Part shown: piece by piece, positions 1 to 12,339 of the stretch
Layout: every line of letters starts with the position of its first letter
Numbering within the stretch: the stretch's first letter is position 1
Origin: Metarhizium brunneum
Lineage: Eukaryota; Ascomycota; Sordariomycetes; Hypocreales; Clavicipitaceae
NCBI RefSeq assembly: GCF_013426205.1
Contig: NC_089427.1
Span: 1-64,000, forward strand
Length of the DNA stretch: 64,000 nucleotides
Direction of reading: 5' to 3'
Program-made: the position numbers and the translations under genes
The notes under the pieces: model-generated
What the model was told of the DNA's origin: nothing
Databases searched by the model: none
What the model saw: only the letters and a program-made list of their open reading frames with translations

Positions 1-115
1 CTAACCCTAACCCTAACCCTAACCCTAACCCTAACCCTAACCCTAACCCTAACCCTAACCCTAACCCTAACCCTAACCCTAACCCTAACCCTAACCCTAA
101 CCCTAACCCTAACCC
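1..115. repeat. Telomere repeat array (CCCTAA)n
   Basis: About 19 uninterrupted CCCTAA units from the first base, ending in a short A-run at about 115-125. This is the C-rich strand of the canonical filamentous-fungal telomere (TTAGGG on the other strand), so the window starts at a true chromosome end. No degenerate repeats or telomere-linked helicase reading frame follow directly; the next sequence is AT-rich mutated DNA. Confidence 0.98.
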
Positions 116-1342
116 AAAAAAAAAATAAGAGCTTTATTAGCTTATTTTAGTTAGCTTTATAAATATTATTAATATAGTGGTTTTTAGGCAGAGTACTAAG
201 TATTTTTAGAACTTAGTTAAACGTATAAAACTAATATTATAACTATTAAAGAGAAATAATACTAATAATTAAGCATAAATATTACTATTATAACTAAGTA
301 TAAGAGAAGGATTATAAACCTATATTATTAATATAATAACTAGCTATTTATTCCTAGGTTAATATATTAAATAGATCTCTTTTAATAGTAGTCTCGTACT
401 AACATGTGATCATAGGTTATTATCTGTTATTATCCTATAAGGTAAGTAGCCAGCTGATAAGAAACTAAGGTATATCTTTAAGCTATAAAATATTAAGAAC
501 TATATCTTTATTATTTATTTTCTTCTTACTTAAAAGGTCATAGTCTTATTATATTACTAATATAAGCTATGTCTATATCTAGCTATAACTATCTAGTAAT
601 AATAATCTAATATAGTTTACTTATAACCTAATAAGGAGCTAATATAGCATGGTATTTATATAATATTAAAAAGAATAAAACATGGAAATACCTTACCTTA
701 TTAGCATATTAATACACTAGATATCTAGCATATTAGTACTAACTTACCTTAATTATAGATCTTGTAGGTTTACCAGAGTGCTTTCTTATAAAACCTATCC
801 TATTATTTAAGCTTTTTTAGAGCTGCCTAATAATACTACCTAGCTATTATTTTTAGCTACTCCTTAGGATTAATATTTACTTAATTATTAAATAAGAGTG
901 GTTTTTTACTAGTTTAACCAGCTCCTTATAAATACTCTTTTATTTTATGGATAGATTTACGGCGTTTAAACATAAAAAGATAATTATTATATACTATTTA
1001 TTTTAATACTTTATTTTTAAACATAGAATATAGGTCTTAGACGTGATTAAAGTTTAATAATTTATTTTAGTTAATCTTTTACTTTATAGTAAGGACCTTA
1101 ATTAGAATTTATATAGTAGTAAGTAGGTATAAGAGTGCCTATTACCTTATTGATTTAGTTTCCTTAATATTAATATTTTTTATTTTTTTAATCATATTAA
1201 TCTAATAACTTAATAACTTTTATTAACTTTTTATTAGCTACTTACTAGGCAGTAGTATTAGATTTATATACTATTTTATGGTGTTTTTAGTATTATATAA
1301 TATAAAAGGAAAATTATAGGTAAAGCACTTTTTATTAATATA

Positions 1343-1829
1343 AGGGACTAGGCAGATTCTTATATAAATATCTAAGCCCTTAATAAGGAGCTATAATATA
1401 GGCTGGCACCTCTTAGCTGTGGATATAAGTACTTAGCCTACTAGGTTAGTAATTTTACCCCTAAGGGTAAAAATTACTAACTAATTAATGTGGCTAATTC
1501 TTGTTAAAAATAGCCTATTAATCTAACATCTTATTACCCATAAGCTTTAAGAATCTTACCCTTATTATTAATTAAGTTTTTACTTTTATAATAATAGTTT
1601 TATTTATATATATTTACTTTATATAAGAAGTAGAACATATAAAATATAACCATAGATTTTATAAGTAAAAAGAATTAGCTTTCTTTTATATAATTTTACC
1701 CCTAGGGGTAAAAGTATATTAGTTATAATATAAAATATTATATTATATTATTATAGTTTATAAATTATAATTATTAGCACTTTTACCCCTAAGAGTAAAA
1801 TAAGATACTATAATTCTAGCCTAGTCCCT
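1343..1829. mobile_element. MITE-like element with 11-bp terminal inverted repeats
   Basis: AGGGACTAGGC at 1343-1353 is matched by its exact reverse complement at 1819-1829. Both ends are flanked by TA (1341-1342 and 1830-1831), the target duplication typical of Tc1/mariner/pogo elements. The 487-bp interior has no coding potential but holds three 20-bp palindromes of the form TTTTACCCCTAGGGGTAAAA (1453-1472, 1694-1713, 1781-1800). The right end lies just beside the truncated integrase of the gypsy remnant, so it may have inserted there. A chance pairing of short repeats is possible but unlikely given the TA flanks. Confidence 0.55.
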
Positions 1830-1859
1830 TACTAACCTAACATCTAAAGGCTGGAGAGC

Positions 1860-4800
1860 ACACTACTATATAATAAAAAGTATCTATACTTTATAAGTCT
1901 ATCTATAACCACAAATATACTATTATATTCTATATTAGTTATTAGTTCTTTTAATATTAATAGCTTTATAATATAATTAAAAGCTATTAATTCCTATGGT
2001 TGTATTAGTACTAGTAATAGTTATAATTCTTTATATAGCTTATATTATAAAGCCTTACTTTTTCCGTATTATATATATTTATTAATAACCTTTTTAACCA
2101 CTTTCTTAATTCCTAAAAAATCGTATTATTATTATATCTTATCTAGTGTTTTATAGATTCCTTAATATTTATAAACTAGGTGTTTATATATTTCTTTAAT
2201 ATATTTTTCTTATAAGTCTAGTAATATCTAGATTTTTTCTTTATATATTAGTACTCCTCCTAGGTAGTATATATATCCTATTAGTACATCTCTAATATAT
2301 TAGATATTATTTATTACTTATTAGTATATTTTACTATATACTAGGTTTTCTTTTTATACTTTTAATATAATATTTAGTTATCTTTATTAGAAATTACTAT
2401 TTTTATTAATCTTAAGAAGTTATCCTATTACTATAAGTACTCCTATATTATAATTACTTCTTTAACTTAAAGCGTTTACTTATTTGTTCTTAGATCCTTT
2501 TTAATAAATAATTTCATAGTTAAATTCTAAAAAATATTTAGCTTATTAAATTTATTATCTATTTAATTATTATATTATTATAAAATAAGAGATATTTTTA
2601 TAATTAATATATATCTTAACTTTATATTTACTTCCTATAAGATAATATTTAAATTCCTTAAAAGTATTAATAATTACTAGGAATTTTTTATTATAAATAA
2701 GGTAATTAAATTTTACTTTATAAAGTTTCTTTAAGTAAAATATAATAAGGTATAGTTTTTTATTATTATCTTTTTATTTAACTTATACTCTTAAAGTAAA
2801 GTCTAATAAGTTAGTTTCTAATTTTATTTTCTTTTTTAAATTAAAGGTTCTTAAAATAGGTTTAAATATAATAAGTTTTTTAATCTTATTAAAAGTATAT
2901 TACGCCTTATTATTCTAATTCTACTACTTATTCTTCTTAATAAGTTTATCTAAGGGTATTATAATTTTACTATAGCTTTTAATAAATTTCCTATAATAAT
3001 TCGTAAAGCCCTTAAAGCTTTATATATCCTTAATATTCTTTAATATTAGCTAGTTCCTTATTACTTTAATCTTTATTTTTTTTATTTATATCTTATTTAA
3101 TTATATTATATATCCTAAGAAGTCTACTTCCTATATATAAAACTTATATTTTATTAATTTAAGTAATAGTTTAGCATCTTATAGTATTCTTAGTACTATA
3201 TATATATATTCCTTATAATCTTCTAGGGTTTTTAAGAAAATTAATATATTATTAAAATATACTATTATAAAGTTATCTAAATATTCTTATAGTATATTAT
3301 TAATTATTTTTTAGAATATTACTAGTATATTAATAAGCCTTATTAGTATTACTAAATATTTAAATAGTCTGAACTTTATTCTAAAAGCTATTATTTATTT
3401 ATGACCCTTTTTTATTTAAATTAAGTTATATACTCCTTTTAGGTCTACTACAGTAAACTAATTTATACCGTGTAATTAGTCCCGTAGTTCTAATATTAGT
3501 AGCAATAATATTCTATCTTTTATAGTAATTATATTTAATTGCTAATAATCTACTATTAACCGTAATTTTTTGTTTTTCTTTAGAATAAATATAACTAGGT
3601 ATTTAGCTTCTAATATTAATGCTTTAATATAGCTTTTTACTAGTATTTTATTAATGTATTCTTATAATGTTTTAAGTTTTTTTACGTTTAAATTATAGAT
3701 TTTATAGAATATTATTAACTTTTTATCTATTAATTTAATTTTATAATTCTATTAACTATATTTAAGTAATCCGGTTTTTAATTCTTTTATAAATAATTTT
3801 TTATATTTCTAGTATTTCTTAGGGATATTCTTAAGTTTTTCTTCTTTTATTATTAGGCTTTTATTATCTTTATTATTCTTATTTCTCTTTTCTTTTTTAA
3901 GTTTCTTATTTATATTTATAAGGTTTTTCCTTAAGGTAATAATAACCTTTTAGATCTTAGCTTTTATCTTCTTATTACTTATTATTATTTATATCCTAGT
4001 TTATAGTACTATTAAGGTTATTATAATAGATCTAATTATTCTTTTCTTTATACTTATTATCTTTATATTATTTATTTATTATTATTAGTCCTTAAATAAC
4101 TTACTTAAAGGTTTCTTTTCTTTAGAACTTTATTTATAAGCTAAGTTATAATAAAATTTTTTTTTTTTTTTAAATTTTACTGATTTTATTAGCTTAAAGT
4201 CTTATTTTACTTTAATTAGCTTATTCTTTAGTTAATTAGTAGGTTACTCTCTTATAATTATAGGTACCCTAATACTAGGTTATATTTTAATATATTTATA
4301 ATATTAAATTAAATTATTTCTAAATAACCTTAAATTTATACTTTAAGATAATTAGTCTTTTAGTTAATAATTCTATTATTATAAGTAAAAAGTTTTCCTT
4401 TAATATTAATTAACTTATATAATACCTTTTTATATTTTTATAATAATTAATAATAATTTATAACTCTAAGTAAAATATAATTACTTATCATATTATTATT
4501 TATAAGTATATAAACATAATATCCTATGACTTTAATATCTAATACTATCTTATTACTTTATTTGCTTTTAGTTATATTAAGGGTTATTAGTATCTTTCTT
4601 TTTATACTAGCTTATAGCCCTTTTATAGATAATATACCTTATTTTTTAAGTTTTTTAGAATAGATTCTTTTATAATTTATTATTTTATTTCTTAGTATTA
4701 TTTTATAGGTTTTATTTTATTTTATAGGTGCTTAAAGTAAAACCTATTATTAAATATTTAATATAAGTAATTATAAATTTAATCTTTTATTTTTTTATGC

Positions 4801-7150
4801 TTTTTATATCTTAGGTTATTATAATTTATTATATATTTCTTATTATATTTAGGGTTAAACTTTTATTTATTATATTATTTATTTAGATTTTATTTATTAT
4901 AATATATTAATTTTATAGTTCCCTTAGGATCTTTTTATTTAAGTATATTTAATACTTATTATATCCGTTTATATATTACTAGTATTTTATATTACTACTT
5001 ATACTACTTTTTAGCCTTATCTATTATATATTCTAAGTAATTTAATAGTAAGTATATTATATAGTCTTTTATTTTATATTAAGGTAACTTAAGTAATAAC
5101 TCTCTTTTATATATTAAGATTTTTCCCTTATATATATATTAATACTACTACCTATTCTTTATATATATATATAATTAATATATATCTGATTTATATACGT
5201 CCATAAAATCTATATAAGCTTAGTATTTAATAGGTATATTTAAATTAAGTTCTAAGATTATTATTTAATTATTATTAATTATCTTTACTCTTTATTCTAA
5301 GAGTTCTTATCTAAAGTATAATACTTTAATTAAATATCTTTTTATCTTAATTAAAAATATATCTAATTATACCTTAATTTAAAAATATACCTAGCATATT
5401 ATAAATACATATAATACCTATATTAAACGTGTATATTTTATGTATCTTAGTAAAAGTCTAAGATTATTTTTCTTTTCTTCTTCTAAAAACTATAATATTT
5501 AATTTTTTATTATTATAATGGTATTTATTACTAGAATAAGAATTATAAAATATTTTCTTATTAATATAAGGAAATATTATTATATAGCTTATTCTTATAT
5601 AGTTATTAGCCTTATAAGCGTTTTTTCCTTGCTTTATTTATCTTTAGACGCTTCTAAAGTATCAAAGATTATATTATTATTATTAATACTTATTTCCTTT
5701 ACTTTATCTTTTAGTTTATTAAAGGTAATAAAGATTTATACGTTTTATTTCTCTTTATATTATTATTCCCTTTAAATCTTCCTTACTTTTACTTATTATT
5801 ATACCTAATTAAGGATTTCTTAGTATAAGTTTTTATTTAAATATTTTAGTAATTTTAGTTTATAAAGTTCCTTTTATCTTATTATTATAAGCGTTTTCTT
5901 TTTTATTAATTATTTATTTAGGTCTTTTTATACCAATTATTTAGCTATTTATAGCCTATTTCCTATAAAGTTTATAATTTTTTTTTTTAGTTTTCTTAGT
6001 TTTTTTAAAAACTATCCTTTTTCTTATTTACTACTTATATAAATATAGTAGTTATTATTATAATAAAAGGTCTAGTTAAGGTTTTTATATTTTACCTCTG
6101 ATTTAATAACTTTAATTTTTTATTAGTTAGTAAAATTAAGTTATTTCTTACTTTCTTTTAATACTAGCTTTTATTCTTTCTTAGGTTTCTTATATTTATT
6201 AATAAAATATCCTAGTTTTTTATAATTATAATATTTTTTTTCTTTTTTATTATTTTTCTTAGTAATATTAAGCTTTATTTATTTAGGGTTAAAAGTATAA
6301 TTATAAGTAATAGGTTTATTATACCTTTTATATTAATTAACTTAATAACTTTTCCTTTTAGTAGGGCTTTAGGTTCTTTTACCTTATTTTTTTTATATAT
6401 ATTATTAATACTATTTATTATTAATTTATATTATTATAATAATATAATTTAATAAGTTATTTAGTTTATTCTCTTTATAAAGTTTATTTTTAACTTCTTT
6501 TTTAAGCCCTTTATAAAAGGTTAATATAAAAGGTTTATCCTCCTAGTTAAGCTAAAATATAAGTTATTTAAAGTAAGTAGTATAATTAGATACTAATCCC
6601 TTCTACTTAAGCCTATTAATATAATACTTAATAGCTTTAGCTTTATTAATTATTTTAAAAGCCTTTTTAATAGCTTTTTTAAACTTATTATAACTTTTAA
6701 AAATAATATTAGTTTCTTTTTTATAGTTATTTTTTTCTTTATTAAGGTAATCCCTTATAATAAGTTTAAATTATATAAGTATTACTCCTATTATATATCC
6801 TTTTATATATAATACTTTAATAAAGGATTCTTTTATTTTAATTAAGAATTATTAATAATAAACCCTAAGTTAAGTAAGGAATCCTTAAAGTATACCTAGG
6901 AATTTATTATATAATTCTAGTACTTTAGGTTTAAGAATTTCTCTTAAGTTCTTTTTAATTATAGCTATAATTATAGCTTATTCTTACTGTTTTTCTTTTA
7001 TTTATTAGACCTATTCCTAAAAGCATATAATCTTAGTAAGCATTTTATAAGTAAAAATAATTATTAGTCCTTCTTAGGTTTTATTTAATTTAGATATAAT
7101 AATAGACTTATATAATACTATATTAATAATTATTAGGTATTACTTAGAGT
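1860..7150 (-). mobile_element. Ty3/gypsy LTR retrotransposon remnant, heavily RIP-mutated
   Basis: On the minus strand, in the order gag-RT-integrase, protein motifs are still readable with stop codons and C-to-T type changes. A Gag zinc knuckle is at about 6192-6232 (YNYKKLGYFINKY, with the Cys and His positions turned to Tyr, as TGT/CAT to TAT changes would give). Reverse transcriptase is at about 3110-3450 (VDLKGVYNLI followed by stop-containing matches, then the YxDD box region as YFNNILIF, then VDFLGY). Integrase is at about 1876-2200 (GIYKTLDKI, then NSIFVVIDRLIKYRYF). The order and motifs are those of Metaviridae-type fungal elements. Integrase stops abruptly near 1860. LTRs were not found, so outer limits are approximate and the left side looks truncated. 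Confidence 0.8.
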
Positions 7151-7984
7151 AATATAGTAATAGTTTAAATAAGAGCTTTTAATATATAATAGCTAAGATT
7201 CCTAAGAAATAAACTAATCATAGTTTATATTAGTAAAGCTATTAAGGTAGTTAATCTAAGCAGTTAAGTATTATATTAGTAATAGGTTATAAACTATAAC
7301 TAAGTAATTAGAGTTAAAGAGTTATAAGTAAAGCTTAGGTTAATATAATAATTATTATTAAAAGCTAAGAAGCTAAAGTCTATTTATAAAGCAAATTTAA
7401 AGGTCCTTATATATTATAGTTACTAGTTATTATAAAGATAAGCATTCTTAATACTTACTTCTAAACACTAATAAGTATTATATATACTTACTTATAATAA
7501 CTAAGTGTCCTTCCTATTAATCCTATTATACTAACTAATATTTTATGGCCTATTATACCTATACTGCCCGGCAGCTCTATATAGCCGGCCTAACCTGCAG
7601 CCTACATGCTGGGTCGTAATATTTACCTTTTATAGTTTTTTAGGGCTATATAAATTTTTAATAAACTATAATATAGTTTATCGGCGTATTAATAATAGGT
7701 AAATTTTATATATTATAGTAACTTTATACTTATAACTTATACTAAGTTATACTAAAAACCTAAAATACTTATATATATAGTATATTTACGTGGTCTTGCC
7801 CACATTCTAAGTCGGTCCTATTCCTTTTTATCTAAGTTATTTGCTCTATATTTTTCTACTATTAAAACCCTGCTATAATAACACAACTAATTGTGAGTTA
7901 CTACCCTTATATATATATATCTCCTATAAGTATTATAACTGCTTACTAATATTTACTATAGCTATTTATAAATAATAATAATAT

Positions 7985-8300
7985 AGGTAAAAGTACTAAA
8001 AAGCCTAATATAAGTAAATTACTTATTATAACTTTTAGGGGTTAAAAGCTAATAAAACTTAAAAGGTAATATAATTAATATTAGATTAAAAGCTTTTTAT
8101 AATAAAAAAAATAGCTATTATAAAGCTAAAAATCTTAACCTAATAAAAATTAAGAAAAATAATAAAGCTATTAAAAATATAAAAAAAAAGGCCTTTAAAA
8201 ATATAAAGCTAAAATATAACTTTAAAAAAGCTATTATATTAGCTATAAAAAAGCTTAATAAAGCTAGTAATACTAAAAGTAAAGCTACCTAATAAATTTA
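7985..8300 (+). repeat. Dispersed RIP-mutated repeat, copy A
   Basis: The segment around 8003-8080 matches the reverse complement of about 21970-22070 in the second AT-rich island. They share a near-perfect 26-nt core (8006-8031) and a further stretch ending in AAAAGGTAAT. The surroundings are rich in AAAGCTAAAA-like words and have no open frame. Two copies in opposite orientation, both mutated to high AT, fit a repeated transposon that was a RIP target. The family is not identified. Confidence 0.6.
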
Positions 8301-8455
8301 TATTAGTGGTTTTACTTTTTTTAGAGGGGTAATAATTATTTATAAAATATATTATTAAATTTTTTAAAATTATATTATAAATTTATTATTTTTTTATTAA
8401 TATTTACCTTAAAAATTTTATTAAGTTTTTTATAATATAAGCTAATCCTCCCCTA

Positions 8456-9370
8456 ATAATATATCTAATCTGAATATATTTCCCTGCCTGCTTATCGGCG
8501 ATATCATCTCACCAAACTGCTGTAGAGATAATAAACTGCTAGCAGTTCCTTCAGGTGAAGGCGTTGATGAGTACTCTGACAGGTCGTCTGCGAAGGCGGG
8601 CCCAACCCAGGGAGGCGCCTAGGTTCGCGGGGACCCGCGGCGTTAAAATTTCGCGGGACGCCAACGAAAATTTGCGTTGCATGGACTTGGTAGCTTTCAC
8701 CAAACCTATATCGCACCATAAATGAACGAAACATTGAGGGGTAGCAAATCAACAGCAGAGCATAACAAGCAGTGGCTCTGTCTACTAATTCTAGCAGTTT
8801 CATGCTACCAGACAATTTCTACATCGGTTTTCGGGTTTCCACTCTTTTCTAAGGCTGCATGATATTACGGGCCATGTAACGAGCTACGCCCGACGGGGCC
8901 TCGGCTTGCGCTCTCGCCTTCCCTCCCCCACCGACAAGCGAGATAGCTTTATCGAAGAGAACAACAAAGTAAAACGAGTCAGTCATATATTACTGCATGA
9001 AAATAGATGCGGAGTAAGAAAGAAAGAATAAAAGTTAATCATGGCTAAATTGGCCTATATACAAGACATAGTACTAGGATGTGTCCTGTTAGGAGATTTA
9101 CCGTTATCTACGTTTTACAGGGTCTTGGGATGTAGCAGTGTGCATAAATTAAGGCCTTAGCCTAGCCCTGCTAAATAATTCTCGCGGAATCTCGCGTGTG
9201 CTCTTTCTCAAGAATCCGAGCATTATATAGGAGAAAATAGTATAAATACATTAAATAGTCGCACAGACTTACCTAGAACCTCAGCCCAGTTATAAGCACT
9301 CTCAAATCAACCGTTCATAAATGCCCCCTTTCTGGCCCTCATTTCACATCTTTATTTTTGACCTTCCTTT
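8456..9370. other. Non-coding stretch between AT-rich block and PAD gene
   Basis: Normal base composition resumes, but no frame here has recognisable protein features. TATA-like words CATTATATAGG (about 9221) and AGTATAAATACA (about 9239) lie 130-150 bp before the deiminase reading frame and could be its core promoter. Otherwise nothing recognised. Confidence 0.5.
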
Positions 9371-11677
9371 GTGAAAATTCGTCTTGCTTTTCTTGTCGCC
9401 GCGTTGCCCCTCACTGGCGCAATTCCTCAAGGCCCGCCTGGCAAGCGTGCTGAGGCTCCTGATCCTATATCTCATGACCTGAAAAACGATGGGGCCGTCA
9501 ACCATCCCGAAGACGAACCCCTGGCTACTCCACACCAGCCGTCTACTCCTGTTCCTGCAACTATTGGCAGCTTTAGAGTAACTATCCTAGCAGATTCCAA
9601 TCGTGATGGCAAGGTAGACGTAACAGGCAATACCGACCTTGCAGGCAAAGAAACGTGGACAGCAGAGTCTGGCGCCCTCTTCCTGGCGAATATTGTCGAT
9701 ACAGACCAGAGATGCTCATCCCAGATTACTGGCTCATGCGCAAGCAAGCTGGGCGACATCTTTCCCAAGACCTCGTTACCTAAATCGCCAAGGCTGGACC
9801 CAGAGCTCGCAGCGAAGAAACGCAATAGAAAAGAAAAGTCAGATTCGGAGTGGCTCAAAGTTCTGAGCGAAAGTGACAAAGCTACGTACAATGAGTATCT
9901 GAAGAAGCTTGGTGAATTTTGGGACGCGCCTAAAGAGGTCAACGATCTGCGGATATCCGAGTGCCACGATTCTTCTGATAATGTGCTACGTAACTCAATA
10001 TACCTTGCGCCTCTTCGAACCGTGCCAAATCCCGGACTCAGCGACTCGGCCACGGGTTCTATTACCGTATTCGACGAGACCGCTGCCTCCAAAGTTCGTC
10101 TCTTCTATAAAGCGGGTGGCCAATGGACTTTTGTCACGTCAAATTACACCTTTCAGGCCCTAGATCTCAAGGCCGGTCTAGAGCTTGGCATTGACGCTCG
10201 TGACGTTCGCCGTCCGGGAGGATGGGACGGTAGAGTAACTGTGGAGTTTAGGGTTAAGGACGGGGAAAGGGAGGCCAAGGACTCGGTGGCGCTTCGTGTT
10301 GCCCCAGTCCTAACGCAGCATTATGGCCAGTCCGCCGAGCAATTACTGACAGCATCCGGTCATCCACGACTGGCAGGCTTTGTCAAGGACCTCGGAGAGA
10401 TGTCTAGCACAGCAGGATTAAAGAAGCCCCTCTACATCTTCGAGAATTCTGAGTGCATATTTAGCTCAGGTCTTGACATCTGGTCTCAAGATTTTTTCGA
10501 GCCCGGCTATATGAGCATCCCTGGACCTAGCGGCCTAGTTAGCATACGCATCATGATACGGTCTGCTCAGGCCGACCGCCCCGCCGGCCGCAAGGTTTTC
10601 CAAGAACTAAGGTCGAATATAGTAGGGGCTCTTCAGACCCCAGGCCGCGGTGGTACACTCGACAGCCTAGGCAATCTAGAGACTATCCCCCCCTATACAT
10701 ATAATGGCAAGTCATATGCTGCGGGACGAACTGTAATGGGTTCAGCGGGTAGAAAGAAACCATATATGATGGCCTTCTTAGAGGCTCAAGAGACGCAAGC
10801 CCCAATTGAGCTTGACACCTCGTGGCTTAAAGTTAAGCATACAGATGAATTTATACAATTTCTCCCTGTTTAAAGCAAGCGCGGCTGGGTCATGATGGTA
10901 AATAATCCGCGTGCAGGCCTTGAGATACTCCAGAAGGCTCAGCTAGCCGGCCACGGTAAACTTATTGCCGTCTCCCGTCCCCGGTCGGATCTTGATCCGC
11001 CAAAATGGCGCGTTACTAATACTATTAACGATGTGCTGAACACCCCTAACTTTGCCGGCTTCCAGGACGCTTGCGCCAGCAATATTGAGAAAAGCGTCAA
11101 CGCTATTAAGCGGGAGACGGGCATTACCGACGCGGAAATTATTCGCATTCCTTCTCTCTACCAAGTATACGATCGCGAGGTTTGGCAATATGGGCAGGAA
11201 GCAGATGGTAACAAGCGCCGCCAGATTCGCGGCCGAGTCCCCGCTCAGGAGACCAGGGAGTCTGGAGAGCAACAGGGGCAACGGCTAGCAGATGTTCCCG
11301 AGGAAGATGTCGGCACCAAAATCCTCAACGCTCTAGAAGCCGGCACGCCCCCCCGGGTGTTAGAGCAGCAACCAGCAAACATACCAGCAAGGAGTTTGAA
11401 GGGCCGCCAAGAAGAGGCCAATGGGGAAGCCGCTGCCCTTTACCCTAGCACTATTAATAGCGTTGTTCTGGGCAATAGGCAGATTCTCGCCCCAAACCCA
11501 TGGGGACCTGTAATCGACGGCCAGGATGTGCTATCCGCTGCGGTGAATGCGGCCTACGCCAAGGCCAACTATACGGTTCGCTATATAGATGACTGGTTCA
11601 CGCACTATACTACGTATGGCGATGTCCATTGTGCGTCGAATGTCATTCGCGAAATCCCGACTGCCAAGTGGTGGTAA
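9371..11677 (+). pseudogene. Secreted protein-arginine deiminase (PAD) family, start lost and one in-frame stop
   Basis: Peptidyl-arginine deiminases convert protein arginine to citrulline. The frame begins with a signal-peptide-like stretch (KIRLAFLVAALPLTGA), then a PAD middle domain (ILADSNRDGKVDVTGN; RCSSQITGSCASKLGD) and the C-terminal catalytic domain. All four catalytic residues are visible: Asp374 in WSQDFFEPGY, His490 and Asp492 in KHTDEFIQFLP, and Cys (codon 11630-11632) in GDVHCASNV close to the KWW end. Two defects: the first codon is GTG where ATG is expected, with an in-frame TGA 12 nt upstream; and TAA at 10871-10873 interrupts the frame, which continues in the same phase to 11677. 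Everything else is open for about 770 codons without introns, so inactivation looks recent. A TAA from CAA would be a CpA-to-TpA, RIP-type change. Fungal PADs are known but uncommon. Confidence 0.85.
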
Positions 11678-12339
11678 GTATGCAGCCGGCTGAATAACTC
11701 ATCAATTCATGACGATCACAACGCAGAACTGCGGTTGACGGATTTTGACTGGCTTGTGGTTGTCCTTTTATGAAAGGTTTTGCAGTTATCGCGTAGGATA
11801 GAGTCCTTAAAATTCCCTTTTAAGAGTACTAAGTATTCTGGAAATAAAGGTATACGTGGTAGATGTATCGGCATTCTAGCTTTGCCACCTCAGGAATCTA
11901 ATATCTGAATACTGCAAGGTTCCGCGAAATGTGCTATTGTGGACCATGAAATATGAAAGCCTCGCCGTAATCCATCCGCAACCTCCAGACATCCCCAAAT
12001 CGTTGACGCAGTCCGCTGCGAGATGCCGATCTATTAACGACGATTAGGAAATGATGAGCCTGTCGGCGTTGTTGTGCCGCTTTATTATGTTGAGTTCAAA
12101 GGCTTCATTGATGAAGTTGGCATGACACAGAAGTGGTTATGTCGGATAAAACTGCCTTTGTTGATTGAAACAAGCAAGCGTTTTACCACCAGAGTAGCAA
12201 GTAAAAATAATAGTTATTATACTATTACCTAGAGGTAGTAGTATTTTAAAATTATTAAATATTTTAAGTTTTTATAGGTAAAAAGGAAAATAATAAGAAG
12301 AAAAATAATTTTATAAATAAGCTTAGTTAATAATAAGTT
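11678..12339. other. Intergenic, with a small AT-rich RIP-like patch
   Basis: Region between the converging PAD and Zn2Cys6 genes. No coding features seen. From about 12190 to 12345 the composition switches to the same TA-dense, GC-poor style as the subtelomeric block, suggesting a short repeat remnant that was mutated. Nothing else recognised. Confidence 0.5.

Larger units (their letters stand above)
116..8455. other. RIP-degenerated, AT-rich subtelomeric block
   Basis: Over 8 kb composed almost wholly of A and T, dense in TA dinucleotides and stop codons in all frames, with no plausible host gene. This is the signature of repeat-induced point mutation in ascomycetes, where C is changed to T mainly at CpA. 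Fragments of transposon proteins can still be read through the mutations (separate entries). A small patch near 7560-7620 escaped and is GC-richer. The right edge is sharp, near 8455, where composition becomes normal. Confidence 0.9.

Noticed and set aside
5518..5775. 85-codon open frame in the AT-rich block
   Set aside because: Made of Ile/Tyr/Leu/Ser from AT-only codons; arises by chance in RIP-mutated DNA and overlaps the opposite strand of the gypsy remnant.
116..8455. Telomere-linked helicase gene or CRISPR-like array next to the telomere
   Set aside because: No helicase motifs can be read on either strand, and the repeats are palindromes or transposon pieces rather than spaced direct repeats.
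9472..10092. 206-codon minus-strand frame
   Set aside because: Shadow of the PAD coding sequence; no family features and the plus strand explains the region.
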